NCBI RefSeq assembly: GCF_003574465.1 | Contig: NZ_QOWC01000072.1 | Coordinates: 1 to 36,142, forward strand | Source: Methylobacterium crusticola | GTDB lineage: Bacteria > Pseudomonadota > Alphaproteobacteria > Rhizobiales > Beijerinckiaceae | Direction: 5' to 3' | Length of the DNA stretch: 36,142 nt | The notes under the pieces: model-generated | Database searches by the model: none | Told to the model about the DNA's origin: nothing | Seen by the model: the letters and a program-made list of their open reading frames with translations, nothing else | In this document: positions 1 through 8,258 of the stretch, one piece after another | Layout of the letters: each line of letters opens with the position of its first letter | Position numbering within the stretch: the first letter of the stretch is position 1 | Position numbers and translations under genes: made by a program

Positions 1-45
1 CGAGGCGTGGTCGAGGCGTCGCAGGCAGCGATTGACGGGCGTCAT
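1..45 (-). CDS. start of a gene that leaves the left edge
   Basis: On the minus strand an ATG at 45 (or the in-frame ATG at 51) opens a frame that stays open to the window edge and begins MTPVNRCLRRLDHAS. A purine-rich GAGAGG sits directly before the first ATG, so the second ATG at 45 has the better ribosome-binding spacing. Only about 15 residues are visible, so no family can be named. The call rests only on the start site and open frame; the frame could also be chance in such GC-rich DNA. Confidence 0.35.
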   Translation of the reverse strand, partial: MTPVNRCLRRLDHAS

Positions 46-207
46 GGCCATCCTCTCAGGCGCGCGGTGAGCCCGGCCGACCGGGACCCAGCCGAGATGC
101 TGCGGCCGCGTCCCCGACCTGTCTGCCGCACCAGGATCACGGGGGCGAAAGCCCGCGCGACGGGGTAGGAACTAGCACACGCCGTGCCGATGGAAAGCGG
201 AAGGCCG

Positions 208-465
208 TCAATCGTCGGAGCCGTCCGACGGCGCGCGGCGCAGGGCGAGGCGCTCCTCGATGTCGTGCGCGGCGTCACCATAGAGCTCGAAGCGCCGCCG
301 ATGGATCGCCCGCTTGGCTTCGTCCTTCGTCGTCCCCGCACGCTCCTTGGCCTTGTCGGCCTTGGCGCGCAGCTTGAGCGCGAGCTTCTCGTAGGCGGCG
401 TTGATCTTGGAGGTGATCTCGTGTGTCTCGCTCTTGAGCGGATCCGCAGCCTCGTCTTTTTTCAT
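208..465 (-). CDS. small charged helical protein, unknown function
   Basis: This frame encodes about 85 residues starting MKKDEAADPLKSETHEITSK. It is rich in Lys, Glu, Arg and Ala, with no signal peptide, membrane segment or cysteine, and is predicted mostly helical (for example the stretch from KINAAYEKLALKLRAK onward). A GTG four codons upstream (477) is an alternative start; the ATG at 465 is preferred because AGG lies about 6 bases before it. Amino-acid composition is balanced, unlike the Arg/Pro/Gly-heavy shadow frames on the other strand. It stands alone and divergent from the MFS gene. I do not recognise a named family. It resembles the small soluble stress-type or hypothetical proteins common in Methylobacterium, which is an impression only. 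Confidence 0.6.
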   Translation of the reverse strand: MKKDEAADPLKSETHEITSKINAAYEKLALKLRAKADKAKERAGTTKDEAKRAIHRRRFELYGDAAHDIEERLALRRAPSDGSDD

Positions 466-828
466 GATGACCTGCACGGTAGCTCGCGATGAAACGTCGG
501 ATGCTTGCAGGCGGAGGTTCTAACCCGAGACGGGCCGCACACGAAAGGCCGCCTGTCCGGGAGGCCCCGTCGGGGGGAAACGCCGTGAGAGGGCCGCGGC
601 GCGACGACGCCATCGTCACGCCGCACTGCACACGCGCATCTTGCGCAGCACGGTTCCCGGTCCGCTTCGCCTGGGCGACGGCCCCAGCCGAGAGCGGCGG
701 CCTCGCGCCTTTGCCGCCCGTTTCAGATGTCCGGGCCCCGGCACCGTCACCCCTCCGGCAGAGATTTCCTATCGCCGCCCAGCCGCTGTATGCAGGTAAT
801 CAACCACCTCGCCCCGGAGGAACCGTTC
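466..828. other. divergent intergenic region
   Basis: This stretch of about 360 bases separates the small minus-strand gene from the MFS gene. Frames crossing it translate into Arg/Pro-rich shadow sequence. It must hold the promoters of both genes, but I see no convincing -35/-10 pair. The MFS ribosome-binding site (CGGAGGAACC, 815-824) is at its right end. Confidence 0.5.
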
Positions 829-2160
829 ATGAACGCCGTCGAAGCCGTGCCGCTTGCGCCCGACATCGAAGCCATCACCATGAGGAAGGTCGGCCTCAGA
901 CTCGTGCCATTTCTGGTGCTCTGCTATTTCATCGCCTACGTCGACCGGGTGAACGCGGGCTTCGCCGCGCTGACGATGAACAAGGACCTCGGCCTGTCCC
1001 AGGCGATGTTCGGGATCGGCGGCGGTCTGTTCTTCGTCGCCTACGTGCTGTTCGAGGTGCCGAGCAACATCGCGATGGAGAAGGTCGGCGCGCGGCTGTG
1101 GATCGCGCGGATCATGATCACCTGGGGCATGGTCGGCATGGCGATGGCCTTCGTGGTCGGCCCATACAGCTTCTACCTCTGCCGGTTCCTGCTCGGTGCT
1201 GCCGAGGCCGGCTTCTTCCCCGGCGTGATCCTCTACCTGACCTACTGGTTCCCGAAGGCGTACCGAGCCCGGATCGTGGCGATGTTCATGGTCGCGATCC
1301 CGATCTCCAGCTTCCTCGGTTCGCCGCTCTCAGCCGGACTGCTTCAGATGGAGGGTGTCGGCGGGCTGCACGGATGGCAGTGGCTGTTCATCATCGAGGC
1401 GATCCCCGCCGTGCTCCTGGGCTTGGCCGCGCTGTTCATGCTGCCGGGCAAACCGTCCGAAGCGCGCTGGCTTGCACCTGAGGAGCAGGCGTGGCTGGAA
1501 CAACGCCTGGCTGCCGATCGCGCTGCCACCACGGCCGTGTCGCATCACCTGCCGTTGACCCGGGTGCTCACGAACAAGTACGTGTGGGCGCTGGCGCTGA
1601 TCTACTCGGGCTCCTCGGCGACCAGCAACGCCCTCTCGCTCTGGCAGCCCCAAATCCTGAAATCATTCGGCCTGTCGAACCTCGAGACCGGCCTCCTCAA
1701 CATGATCCCGTTCGGCATCGCCTCGGCGTTCATGATCTTCTGGGGCTTGCGCGCGGACAAGACCGGGGAGCGGGTATGGAGCACCGCGCTGCCGCTGATG
1801 GCGACATGCCTGTGTCTGTTTGCCACGAACCTCACATCCTCGCTCACCGTGACGATGCTGCTCCTGAGCCTCGTGCTGATGGGCAACTACGCGATCAAGG
1901 GACCGTTCTGGGCGATGGCGACGGACTGGCTCTCGGCCGGTACGGCGGCGGCAGGGATCGCGGCGATCAACACGCTGTCGCACCTCGGCACCGGCGTCGC
2001 CTCGTGGCTGCTCGGCTACATCAAGGACACGACCGGGAGCTTCCCGCTCGCGCTGCTGCCCCTCGTGTGCCTGACAGGATCAGGTGCGATCATGACCTTG
2101 ATCCTCGGACGCGGCACGAAGGCACGCGCTGCTGCACCGGCACCCGCTCCCGCTGAGTAA
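829..2160 (+). CDS. MFS transporter, anion:cation symporter type
   Basis: This is a 443-residue inner-membrane carrier of the major facilitator superfamily, most like the anion:cation symporter branch (tartrate, phthalate and hydroxyphenylacetate type permeases). Those take up organic acids with protons. About twelve hydrophobic segments are visible. The first is followed by the family-typical YVDRVNAGFAAL near residues 38-49, and an amphipathic loop with KPSEARWLAPEEQAWLEQRL lies mid-protein, as usual in this branch. The frame is open further upstream, but the ATG at 829 has a GGAGG 8 bases before it, and the extension reads as non-coding, so 829 is chosen. The gene appears monocistronic, with a strong hairpin after the stop. 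The substrate cannot be told; an aromatic or dicarboxylic acid is the usual guess for this family. Confidence 0.88.
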   Translation: MNAVEAVPLAPDIEAITMRKVGLRLVPFLVLCYFIAYVDRVNAGFAALTMNKDLGLSQAMFGIGGGLFFVAYVLFEVPSNIAMEKVGARLWIARIMITWGMVGMAMAFVVGPYSFYLCRFLLGAAEAGFFPGVILYLTYWFPKAYRARIVAMFMVAIPISSFLGSPLSAGLLQMEGVGGLHGWQWLFIIEAIPAVLLGLAALFMLPGKPSEARWLAPEEQAWLEQRLAADRAATTAVSHHLPLTRVLTNKYVWALALIYSGSSATSNALSLWQPQILKSFGLSNLETGLLNMIPFGIASAFMIFWGLRADKTGERVWSTALPLMATCLCLFATNLTSSLTVTMLLLSLVLMGNYAIKGPFWAMATDWLSAGTAAAGIAAINTLSHLGTGVASWLLGYIKDTTGSFPLALLPLVCLTGSGAIMTLILGRGTKARAAAPAPAPAE

Positions 2161-2203
2161 TCGCCGTTGCCGGGCGGGGGCGTGCAAGATCGCCTGTTTT
2201 CAT

Positions 2204-2233
2204 CTCCCGAGCAGTCATCCGGCTGCTCGGGAG
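2204..2233 (+). terminator. hairpin after the MFS gene
   Basis: An 11-bp perfect inverted repeat (CTCCCGAGCAG / CTGCTCGGGAG) with an 8-base loop lies 44 bases after the MFS stop. No T-run follows (GATTTGC), so it is either a non-canonical terminator or an RNA-stabilising stem. Confidence 0.55.
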
Positions 2234-2415
2234 GATTTGCAAAGAAACCGATCAAGAACCTGGCGCTCCCGAGATTTGTTCAAGCTGACGTGCTTGACGC
2301 GCGAACACTGACGCGGCGCCGATGTCGGGAAATCATGGCAGTCACACGACTGCCGGGACAATGCCGTCTCGTGACCAGCGCGATCAAACATGCCTTCCGG
2401 AAATGCGTCACCCGG

Positions 2416-2443
2416 CCGTGTCGCGGCCACGGCCGCGACACGG
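2416..2443. repeat. 13-bp perfect palindrome with 2-base centre
   Basis: CCGTGTCGCGGCC is followed after AC by its exact reverse complement. It lies 61 bases before the sensor kinase start and 255 bases after the MFS stop. It could be a second terminator-like stem or a binding site upstream of the kinase. Nothing in the sequence decides between these. Confidence 0.6.
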
Positions 2444-2504
2444 AGACGTGGTAGCGACTGGCGGTGACGACGGGCTGCCCTATAGGTAGCTGTCAAGCGA
2501 GAGT

Positions 2505-5500
2505 GTGGCGCGGGTGGACGTGGCTAGCAAGAGCGCATCGAATTTCAGGAACGAAGCGCACGCCGACGCCGCGGCGCTGTTTGCCGGCCCCGGCGAGGTC
2601 CGTTCGCTTGCGCGAGACCTCGACTGGTCGACGACCGCCCTCGGACCGACCACAGGCTGGTCACCGGCGCTGCGGACCCTCGCGCGGTCGATTTTCGACT
2701 CGCCTTTCCCGATCTGCCTCTGGTCGGGTCCGCGCTACGCTCTCGTATACAATGATCCCTACCGTCGGATACTGGCCGCCAAACATCCTGCAGCCCTCGG
2801 GCAACCCGGCTCCAGCGTCTGGGCCGAGATCTGGAGAGAGCTTCGACCCCAGTTCGACGGCGTCCGGGCGGGAGGGGAGCCGCTCTACTTCGAGGATGCT
2901 CCCTTCGTCATGGCGCGGCTCGAAGGCGGCGGCACGGAGACCGCATGGTTCAACTACTCGCTCTCTGCCCTGCGCGACGAAGACGGAAGCGTCGCGGCGG
3001 TCCTCAACATCACGCCCGAAACGACTGCCCGCGTCGTTCTCGAACGTCGTCTGACCGAGGAGCAGACGGCGCTCGCGATCAGCGAGGAGCGCCTGCGTCT
3101 CGCCGTCGACAATGCCGATGTCGGCCTCTGGGACGTCGATGTGATCAATGACCGGTTGTCCTGGTCGGCCCGCACCAAGTCCATGTTCGGCATTTCCGCC
3201 GGTACCCCGGTGACCATGGACGATTTCTACGATGGACTCCATCCCGACGATCGCGCCGCAACCACGGCGGCTTACTTGGCCGCGGCCGATCCGGAGCAGC
3301 GCGCCCTTTACGATGTCGAGTATCGGACGATCGGCAAGCAGGACGGTGACGAGCGGTGGGTGGCGGCGAAGGGCCGTGGCGTGTTCGACGAGACCGGGCG
3401 CTGCCTGCGCGTCACCGGGACTGCGCTCGAGATCACGGCGCGAAAGGCTGCGGACATCCGCCGCGGCGTGCTGGTCGATCTGACCCAGGCGGTCCGCGAC
3501 CTGAAGAACCCGGCCGACATCGCGTATGCCGCCGCCGAGATCCTCGGCCGCACGCTGGGTAACAGCCGGGTGGGTTACGCCGCCATCGATCACGAGGCCG
3601 GGACACTTCACGTCGAGCGCGATTGGACGGCGCCGGGAGTGGAGACACTCGCAGGCGTCCTCTCGCCAAGGGAGTACGGCTCGTTCATCGACAGTCTGAA
3701 ACGTGGCGAACTCATCGTCATCGGCGATGTCCGCACTGATACGCGAACCGCCGGCCCGGCCGCCGATGCCCTCGAGAGCAAGCGAACCCGGGCCTTCGTG
3801 AATGCGCCGGTCCTCGAGCAGGGAAGGCTCGTCGCGGTATTCTTCGTCAACCATGGTGAAAGGCGGAACTGGAGCGAGGGTGACCTCAGCCTGATCAGGG
3901 AAGTGGCGGACCGCACGCGGATCGCGGTCGAGCGCGCTCGCGGCGAGCAGGCCTTGCAAGAGAGCGAGATGCGGTTGCGCGAGCTGAACGAAACCCTGGA
4001 GGCTCAGGTCGAGGCGCGCTCAGCGGAACGCGATCGATTGTGGAACCTCTCCCAGGACATGCTGGCGCGCGCCGACTATACCGGCATGATGTCGGCGGTC
4101 AGTCCCGCCTGGACGCGGGTGCTCGGCTGGACCGAACGCGAGCTGCTCACGCGGGGCTACGCGACCTTCATGCATCCCGATGACGAGCCTCCTACGCTCG
4201 AGGCGATCGGGCGCATGGCGGAGACGGGCCAGGCCGCCCGCTTCGAGAACCGCATCAGCACCAGCGATGGCGCCTGGAAGCACATCGAGTGGACTGTCGC
4301 TCCGGAGCCGGATGGCGCCAACTTCATCGCGGTCGGGCGCGATCTCAGCCATGCGAAAGCTCGCGAGGCGGAACTCGCGACGGCGCAGGAGGCGTTGCGG
4401 CAATCGCAGAAGATGGAGGCCGTGGGTCAGCTGACCGGCGGCCTGGCGCACGACTTCAACAACCTGCTGGCCGGCATCTCGGGCTCGCTGGAGTTGATGC
4501 AGACGCGGATGAGCCAGGGGCGGCTCAACGACGTCGACCGCTACATGGCGGCCGCTCAGGGTGCCTCGAAGCGTGCTGCGGCCCTGACCCATCGCCTGCT
4601 GGCCTTCTCGCGGCGCCAGACCCTCGCCCCCAGGCCCACCGACGCCAACCGGCTGGTCCTGGGGATGCAGGAGCTGGTGCAGCGCACGGTCGGCCCGCAC
4701 GTCACCATCGAGGTCGTCGGGGCGTCGGGCGCCTGGCCGGCCCTGGTCGATCCGTCCCAGCTCGAGAACGCCCTGCTCAACCTGTGCATCAACGCCCGCG
4801 ATGCGATGCCGGACGGCGGCCGCATCACCATCGAGACCGCCAACAAGTGGCTCGACGAACGGGCGGCCCGTCAGCAGGACATGCCGGCAGGGCAGTACCT
4901 GACCCTGAGCGTCACCGACACCGGCACGGGGATGCCGCCGGACGTGATCGAGCGGGTGTTCGAGCCGTTCTTCACCACCAAGCCCCTCGGCGAAGGCACG
5001 GGCCTCGGCCTCTCGATGATCTACGGGTTCGCCCAGCAATCCGGCGGACAGGTGCGGATCTACTCGGAGGTCGACAAGGGCACGACGGTCTCGATCTACC
5101 TGCCGCGCCACTACGGCGCGCTCGATCAGGAAGACGGCTGTGCTCCACCCGCGACGCTTCCCCGTTCCGAGCAAGGCGAGACGGTTCTGGTGGTGGACGA
5201 CGAGCCGACCGTGCGCATGCTGGTCACCGACATCCTCGAGGATCTCGGCTACACCGCCATCGAGGCGGGCGATAGCGCCGCAGGCCTGAAGGTGCTTCAG
5301 TCCGATGTGCGCATCGACCTTCTCGTCACCGATGTCGGGCTGCCCGGCGGCATGAACGGCCGCCAGATGGCCGATGCCGCGCGCGTGTCCCGGCCGGCGC
5401 TCCAGGTGCTGTTCATCACGGGCTACGCCGAGAACGCCGTGCTCGGGAATGGGCATCTCGCACCGGGTATGGCGGTCATGACCAAGCCCTTCGCCATCGA

Positions 5501-5573
5501 GACGATGGCAGCCCGTATCCGCTCGATGATCGAGGCATCGCGTGTCGAGCCGCTCAGGCGGCGGCGGGTCTAG
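2505..5573 (+). CDS. hybrid sensor histidine kinase (PAS-PAS-GAF-PAS-HisKA-HATPase-REC)
   Basis: This 1022-residue cytoplasmic hybrid kinase has no membrane segment. Order of domains: PAS-like about 40-165, PAS with PAC tail about 195-318, GAF about 323-475, a coiled-coil linker about 475-510, PAS about 510-630, then HisKA with the phosphorylated His649 in GGLAHDFNNLLAG. The ATPase follows, with an N-box (NLCINARDAMPDGG) and G-boxes (DTGTGMPPD, GEGTGLGLSM). A C-terminal receiver domain has acidic residues Asp898/Asp899, phospho-acceptor Asp943 and Lys994. All key residues are present, so autophosphorylation and intramolecular transfer should work. The start is GTG 2505 with GCGAGAG just before it; GTG 2514 is possible. 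No output regulator lies next to it, so its partner is elsewhere. The three sensory domains suggest a cytosolic signal such as redox, light or a ligand, but no cofactor-binding residue stands out. Confidence 0.92.
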   Translation: MARVDVASKSASNFRNEAHADAAALFAGPGEVRSLARDLDWSTTALGPTTGWSPALRTLARSIFDSPFPICLWSGPRYALVYNDPYRRILAAKHPAALGQPGSSVWAEIWRELRPQFDGVRAGGEPLYFEDAPFVMARLEGGGTETAWFNYSLSALRDEDGSVAAVLNITPETTARVVLERRLTEEQTALAISEERLRLAVDNADVGLWDVDVINDRLSWSARTKSMFGISAGTPVTMDDFYDGLHPDDRAATTAAYLAAADPEQRALYDVEYRTIGKQDGDERWVAAKGRGVFDETGRCLRVTGTALEITARKAADIRRGVLVDLTQAVRDLKNPADIAYAAAEILGRTLGNSRVGYAAIDHEAGTLHVERDWTAPGVETLAGVLSPREYGSFIDSLKRGELIVIGDVRTDTRTAGPAADALESKRTRAFVNAPVLEQGRLVAVFFVNHGERRNWSEGDLSLIREVADRTRIAVERARGEQALQESEMRLRELNETLEAQVEARSAERDRLWNLSQDMLARADYTGMMSAVSPAWTRVLGWTERELLTRGYATFMHPDDEPPTLEAIGRMAETGQAARFENRISTSDGAWKHIEWTVAPEPDGANFIAVGRDLSHAKAREAELATAQEALRQSQKMEAVGQLTGGLAHDFNNLLAGISGSLELMQTRMSQGRLNDVDRYMAAAQGASKRAAALTHRLLAFSRRQTLAPRPTDANRLVLGMQELVQRTVGPHVTIEVVGASGAWPALVDPSQLENALLNLCINARDAMPDGGRITIETANKWLDERAARQQDMPAGQYLTLSVTDTGTGMPPDVIERVFEPFFTTKPLGEGTGLGLSMIYGFAQQSGGQVRIYSEVDKGTTVSIYLPRHYGALDQEDGCAPPATLPRSEQGETVLVVDDEPTVRMLVTDILEDLGYTAIEAGDSAAGLKVLQSDVRIDLLVTDVGLPGGMNGRQMADAARVSRPALQVLFITGYAENAVLGNGHLAPGMAVMTKPFAIETMAARIRSMIEASRVEPLRRRRV

Positions 5574-5574
5574 A

Positions 5575-5675
5575 GCATTTTCCGGCGAAGTGGACACCGG
5601 TTCGCCGCGCAAAAATGCGGCAGAATCAGAAACCTAGAGCAGCGGCCGATCGCAATGTGATCGGATGCTGCTCTA
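5575..5675. repeat. intergenic palindromic repeat element, two stems
   Basis: Starting one base after the kinase stop codon there are two stems. The first (5575-5618) pairs GCATTTTCCGGCGAA with TTCGCCG...AAAAATGC around GTGGACACCGG. The second (5635-5675) pairs TAGAGCAGC-N2-CCGATC with GATCGG-N2-GCTGCTCTA around a 7-base loop. CTAGAGC occurs at the start of both (5570-5576 and 5634-5640). The core with GAAGTGGACACCGGTTCGC resembles a repeat family scattered between genes in Methylobacterium and related genomes (from memory). It probably also ends transcription of the kinase gene. Confidence 0.7.
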
Positions 5676-5841
5676 GCATCGGCGTCGCGACGTCGCCATT
5701 CGTCTCGCCGATGATCCGTCCGCAAGCCGCCCGGCAGAGAAACACCCGCCAGAGGGATGATGGAGGCGATCGGCACTCCCGCGGGATTCGCAGGATGTCC
5801 CCCGACCCGGGCCGCCCTTCGCGGCCCGGATCGTCGTGGCC

Positions 5842-6315
5842 TCAGCGGTACCAGACCACCTGGCCGTTGGGCGCGTAGCCGTAGCGCCAGCCGCCGAGCT
5901 GCATGCCGGACTGGTACTGGTTGCCGGAGAAGCCCTGCTGCTGGGCCTGCATCGCCTGGGCGCGCGCCATCTGCGCCTGCTGGTAGCCCTGCCAGGAAGC
6001 CTGGTCGCGCGCCGCGTTCTGGTCGCGGTTGTTCATGTAGGCCTGCATGCCCTGCACGGTGCAGCCGCCGGTCGCCGCCCACTTGTAGGCGAATTGCTGC
6101 GGGCTCAGGCCCGGCCCGCAGGCGCCGGCCCGGTAGGCCGCCATGACCTGCGGGTTGTTCAGGTTGCTCTGGACCATCCCGGCCTGCATCTGGTTGAAGT
6201 AGGCGTTCTGCTGCGCCACCTGGTTGTTGTACCAGGCCGTCAGGTCCTGCGCCCGGACCTGCGGGATCCCCACCACCATCGTCACCGCCAGCGCCGTGCA
6301 CGTGACCTTGATCAT
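5842..6315 (-). CDS. small secreted Gln/Asn-rich protein, unknown function
   Basis: This 157-residue protein has a clear signal peptide (MIKVTCTALAVTMVVG, cleavage likely after VRA near residue 22). The mature part is rich in Gln, Asn, Ala, Met and Tyr. It has two cysteines (in GACGPG and GGCTVQG) that may form a disulfide, and a Gln/Ala-rich helix (QQAQMARAQAMQAQQQG). It ends with an aromatic segment WRYGYAPNGQVVWYR. It should be periplasmic or exported. The start at 6315 places the signal sequence at the N-terminus. It is monocistronic. I do not recognise a named family; similar Q-rich secreted hypotheticals occur in Methylobacterium. Confidence 0.75.
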   Translation of the reverse strand: MIKVTCTALAVTMVVGIPQVRAQDLTAWYNNQVAQQNAYFNQMQAGMVQSNLNNPQVMAAYRAGACGPGLSPQQFAYKWAATGGCTVQGMQAYMNNRDQNAARDQASWQGYQQAQMARAQAMQAQQQGFSGNQYQSGMQLGGWRYGYAPNGQVVWYR

Positions 6316-6764
6316 CGTTCAAGCCTCGCTCACCTGATCTCTTCACAGGAAGGATCACGTCGCCTCGAGAAGCCCCGATCCTGCGCCGACGTCTTGCAAA
6401 CTTCGAGCGCGGGGCGGGCATCGTGTCTCTCGACGGAGATATCCCGTCCGATCCTCGCGCGCACCTATCCGAATGGAGAGGAGGCCGGAGCGACGCCGCC
6501 GGTCGCCGGGGGAACGATCGCGGCACGACGCCGTCGGCCCTCCTCGTTCCGTCGGCGCGTCCGGGACCGCCCGTCCCGCACCACCCGGCCCCGCGGGTGC
6601 AGGACGCCTCGGCTCCCCCGGGCGAGGCAACACGGGGCCGCGCTCGATCGATCGTGCAGGGCGCCGCCCGCTCCGGGGATCCGGAGCGCGCGCGGGCGGG
6701 ATCTCCGCCGCCGCGGGCCCTCCGGGCGAGGCCGGCTGAACTGGCGCAACCGAAGGCTGTTGCA

Positions 6765-6778
6765 CAAGAATATTCTTG
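6765..6778. promoter_or_regulatory. 14-bp perfect palindrome, candidate operator
   Basis: CAAGAATATTCTTG is an exact palindrome and stands out as AT-rich in a GC-rich stretch. It lies about 260 bases upstream of rtcB and 99 bases upstream of the short leader frame. It could be a dimeric repressor site or part of a promoter. No regulator gene is adjacent, so the binder is unknown. Confidence 0.4.
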
Positions 6779-6876
6779 CGGATGACGAGACCCTGCTCTA
6801 AGGACTTGCCATCGACTTGGGATCGGCCCGGCGGGTTTGCACCTCGCCCTGCGGCCACCCACCAGGAGGGCGCGCC

Positions 6877-6909
6877 ATGGAATGCATCCATGCCCGCCCC
6901 GTCCGCTGA
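6877..6909 (+). CDS. possible 10-residue leader peptide upstream of rtcB
   Basis: ATG 6877 opens a frame of ten codons, MECIHARPVR, ending in TGA at 6907-6909. AGGAGGG (6864-6870) is one of the best ribosome-binding sites in the window and has ideal spacing. The last codons lie inside a perfect hairpin (6896-6915). The arrangement resembles a translated leader whose ribosome occupancy could affect a downstream stem. There is no run of one amino acid as in classical attenuators, though Cys, His, Arg and Pro occur. The function is inferred and could be wrong. Confidence 0.4.
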   Translation: MECIHARPVR

Positions 6910-6915
6910 CGGGGC
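6896..6915 (+). promoter_or_regulatory. hairpin overlapping the leader frame
   Basis: GCCCCGTC and GACGGGGC form an 8-bp perfect stem around CGCT. The leader frame's stop codon (6907-6909) lies at the loop/right-arm border, so a ribosome at the stop would melt the stem. No U-run follows. Confidence 0.45.
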
Positions 6916-7038
6916 ATTGACGGAGGCCCGCCGCGAGCGCGGCGACCGAGCGTCCCATTGCGGCTGACGCGGCGCGTCGGCGAACGATGACTCCTGCCGA
7001 GGGCCACCGCCGCGTGGCCGCGCGGAAATCCTCCTCTC

Positions 7039-8256
7039 ATGGCCAATCCCATCATCACCACGCGCGCCCCGGGCGTCCGCGTGGTCGCCTCCGCCTCGAC
7101 CTGGATCGAGGGTGAGGCCCTGCGCCAGCTCGATGCGGCGGGCGCCCTGCCGGGCATGCGCGAGGCCGTCGGCATGCCGGACCTTCATCCCGGCAAGAAC
7201 GGCCCGGTCGGCGCGGCCTTCCTGTCGGAGGGCCTGATCCGGCCGGCCCTGGTCGGGTCCGACATCGGCTGCGGCATGGCGCTGTGGCAGACCGGCCTCT
7301 CCCTGCGCCGCGCCGATCCCGGAAAAGTCGCGGCCCGCCTCGACGGGCTCGACGGTCCCTGGGACGGCGACAGCGCCGGCTGGCTCGCGGCGCGCGGGCT
7401 GGCGGCCACCGCCCACGACGCGTCGCTCGGCACCGTGGGGCACGGCAACCACTTCCTGGAGGTCCAGGCGGTGGCCGAGATCCGCGACCCGGAGGCCGCC
7501 CTCCGCATCGGCCTCGATCCGGGCCGGGCGCTGCTCCTCGTCCATACCGGCAGCCGCGGCCTCGGCGAGGCGGTGCTGCGGGCCCATGCCGAGCGGCACG
7601 GCGCGACCCCCCTGCGGGCGGAGACGCCGGAGGGGGCGGCCTACCTGGCGGCGCATGACGGCGCCGTCGCCTGGGCCCGGGCCAACCGCGACCTCGTCGC
7701 CCGCCGGGCGCTCGAGGCCCTCAACGCGCAGGGGCGCCGCCTCCTCGACGTCTGCCACAACGCCGTCACCCCGGTGGAGGCGGGCGGCTGCCGCTGCCTC
7801 CTCCATCGCAAGGGCGCGGCGCCCTCCGACCGCGGCCCGGTGGTGGTGCCGGGTTCGCGCGGCGACGTGAGCGTCCTGGTCGAGCCGGTGCCGGACCGGG
7901 CCGACGCGCCGTGGTCGCTGGCGCACGGGGCGGGGCGCAAGCTCGCCCGGCACGAGGCCAAGGCGAAGCTGAAGGGGCGCCTGCGCCGGGAGGACCTCGC
8001 CCGCAACCCGTTCGGCGGCGTCGTGGTCTGCGGCGACGAGCACCTGCTGTGGGAGGAGGCGCCCGGCGCCTACAAGCCGGCGGCCTCCGTCGTCGGAGAC
8101 CTGGAGGCGGCCGGGCTCGTGCGGGTGGTGGCGGTGCTGCACCCGCTCGTCACCTTCAAGTGCTCCCTCGACCCGGACGGCGAGGCGCGGGCCGACAAGC
8201 GCCGGCGCATGCGCGACCGCGAGACGGCCCGCTCCGCCAAGTACGGGGAGCGCTGA
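7039..8256 (+). CDS. rtcB: RtcB-family RNA ligase (prfH-linked type)
   Basis: This 405-residue GTP- and Mn-dependent RNA ligase joins 3'-phosphate or 2',3'-cyclic-phosphate ends to 5'-OH ends. Visible motifs: DLHPGKNGPVGAAF, GSDIGCGM with the metal-binding Cys78 (same number as in E. coli RtcB), GTVGHGNHFLEV, HTGSRGLG, and LAHGAGRKL. His296 in the last motif is the residue expected to carry GMP. All are intact. Length fits the short RtcB forms linked to prfH. The prfH start lies 2 bases after the stop, so the two are one operon. RtcB paired with PrfH has been shown to religate 16S rRNA cut at the decoding centre, after which PrfH releases the stalled peptide. That job is the natural inference here. 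No RtcA or archease gene is nearby. Confidence 0.93.
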   Translation: MANPIITTRAPGVRVVASASTWIEGEALRQLDAAGALPGMREAVGMPDLHPGKNGPVGAAFLSEGLIRPALVGSDIGCGMALWQTGLSLRRADPGKVAARLDGLDGPWDGDSAGWLAARGLAATAHDASLGTVGHGNHFLEVQAVAEIRDPEAALRIGLDPGRALLLVHTGSRGLGEAVLRAHAERHGATPLRAETPEGAAYLAAHDGAVAWARANRDLVARRALEALNAQGRRLLDVCHNAVTPVEAGGCRCLLHRKGAAPSDRGPVVVPGSRGDVSVLVEPVPDRADAPWSLAHGAGRKLARHEAKAKLKGRLRREDLARNPFGGVVVCGDEHLLWEEAPGAYKPAASVVGDLEAAGLVRVVAVLHPLVTFKCSLDPDGEARADKRRRMRDRETARSAKYGER

Positions 8257-8258
8257 GC

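Larger units (their letters stand above)
6316..7038. other. long intergenic/leader region before rtcB
   Basis: About 720 bases separate the secreted-protein gene (-) and rtcB (+). The left part (6316-6760) is GC-rich and I see nothing coding in it. The right part holds a perfect AT-rich palindrome (6765-6778), a 10-codon reading frame with a strong Shine-Dalgarno (6864-6909), and a hairpin over its end (6896-6915). A further GC stem (GCCGCG-AG-CGCGGC) lies at about 6930-6943. These are listed separately. Confidence 0.55.

Noticed and set aside
4020..5612. 530-codon minus-strand frame over the kinase gene
   Set aside because: Shadow of the HisKA/ATPase/receiver coding region; composition is Arg/His/Gly-rich and no family pattern appears.
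6423..6785. Open frames in the long region before rtcB
   Set aside because: Both strands give Arg/Pro/Ala-rich translations without ribosome-binding sites. Only the 10-codon frame at 6877 has a strong one.
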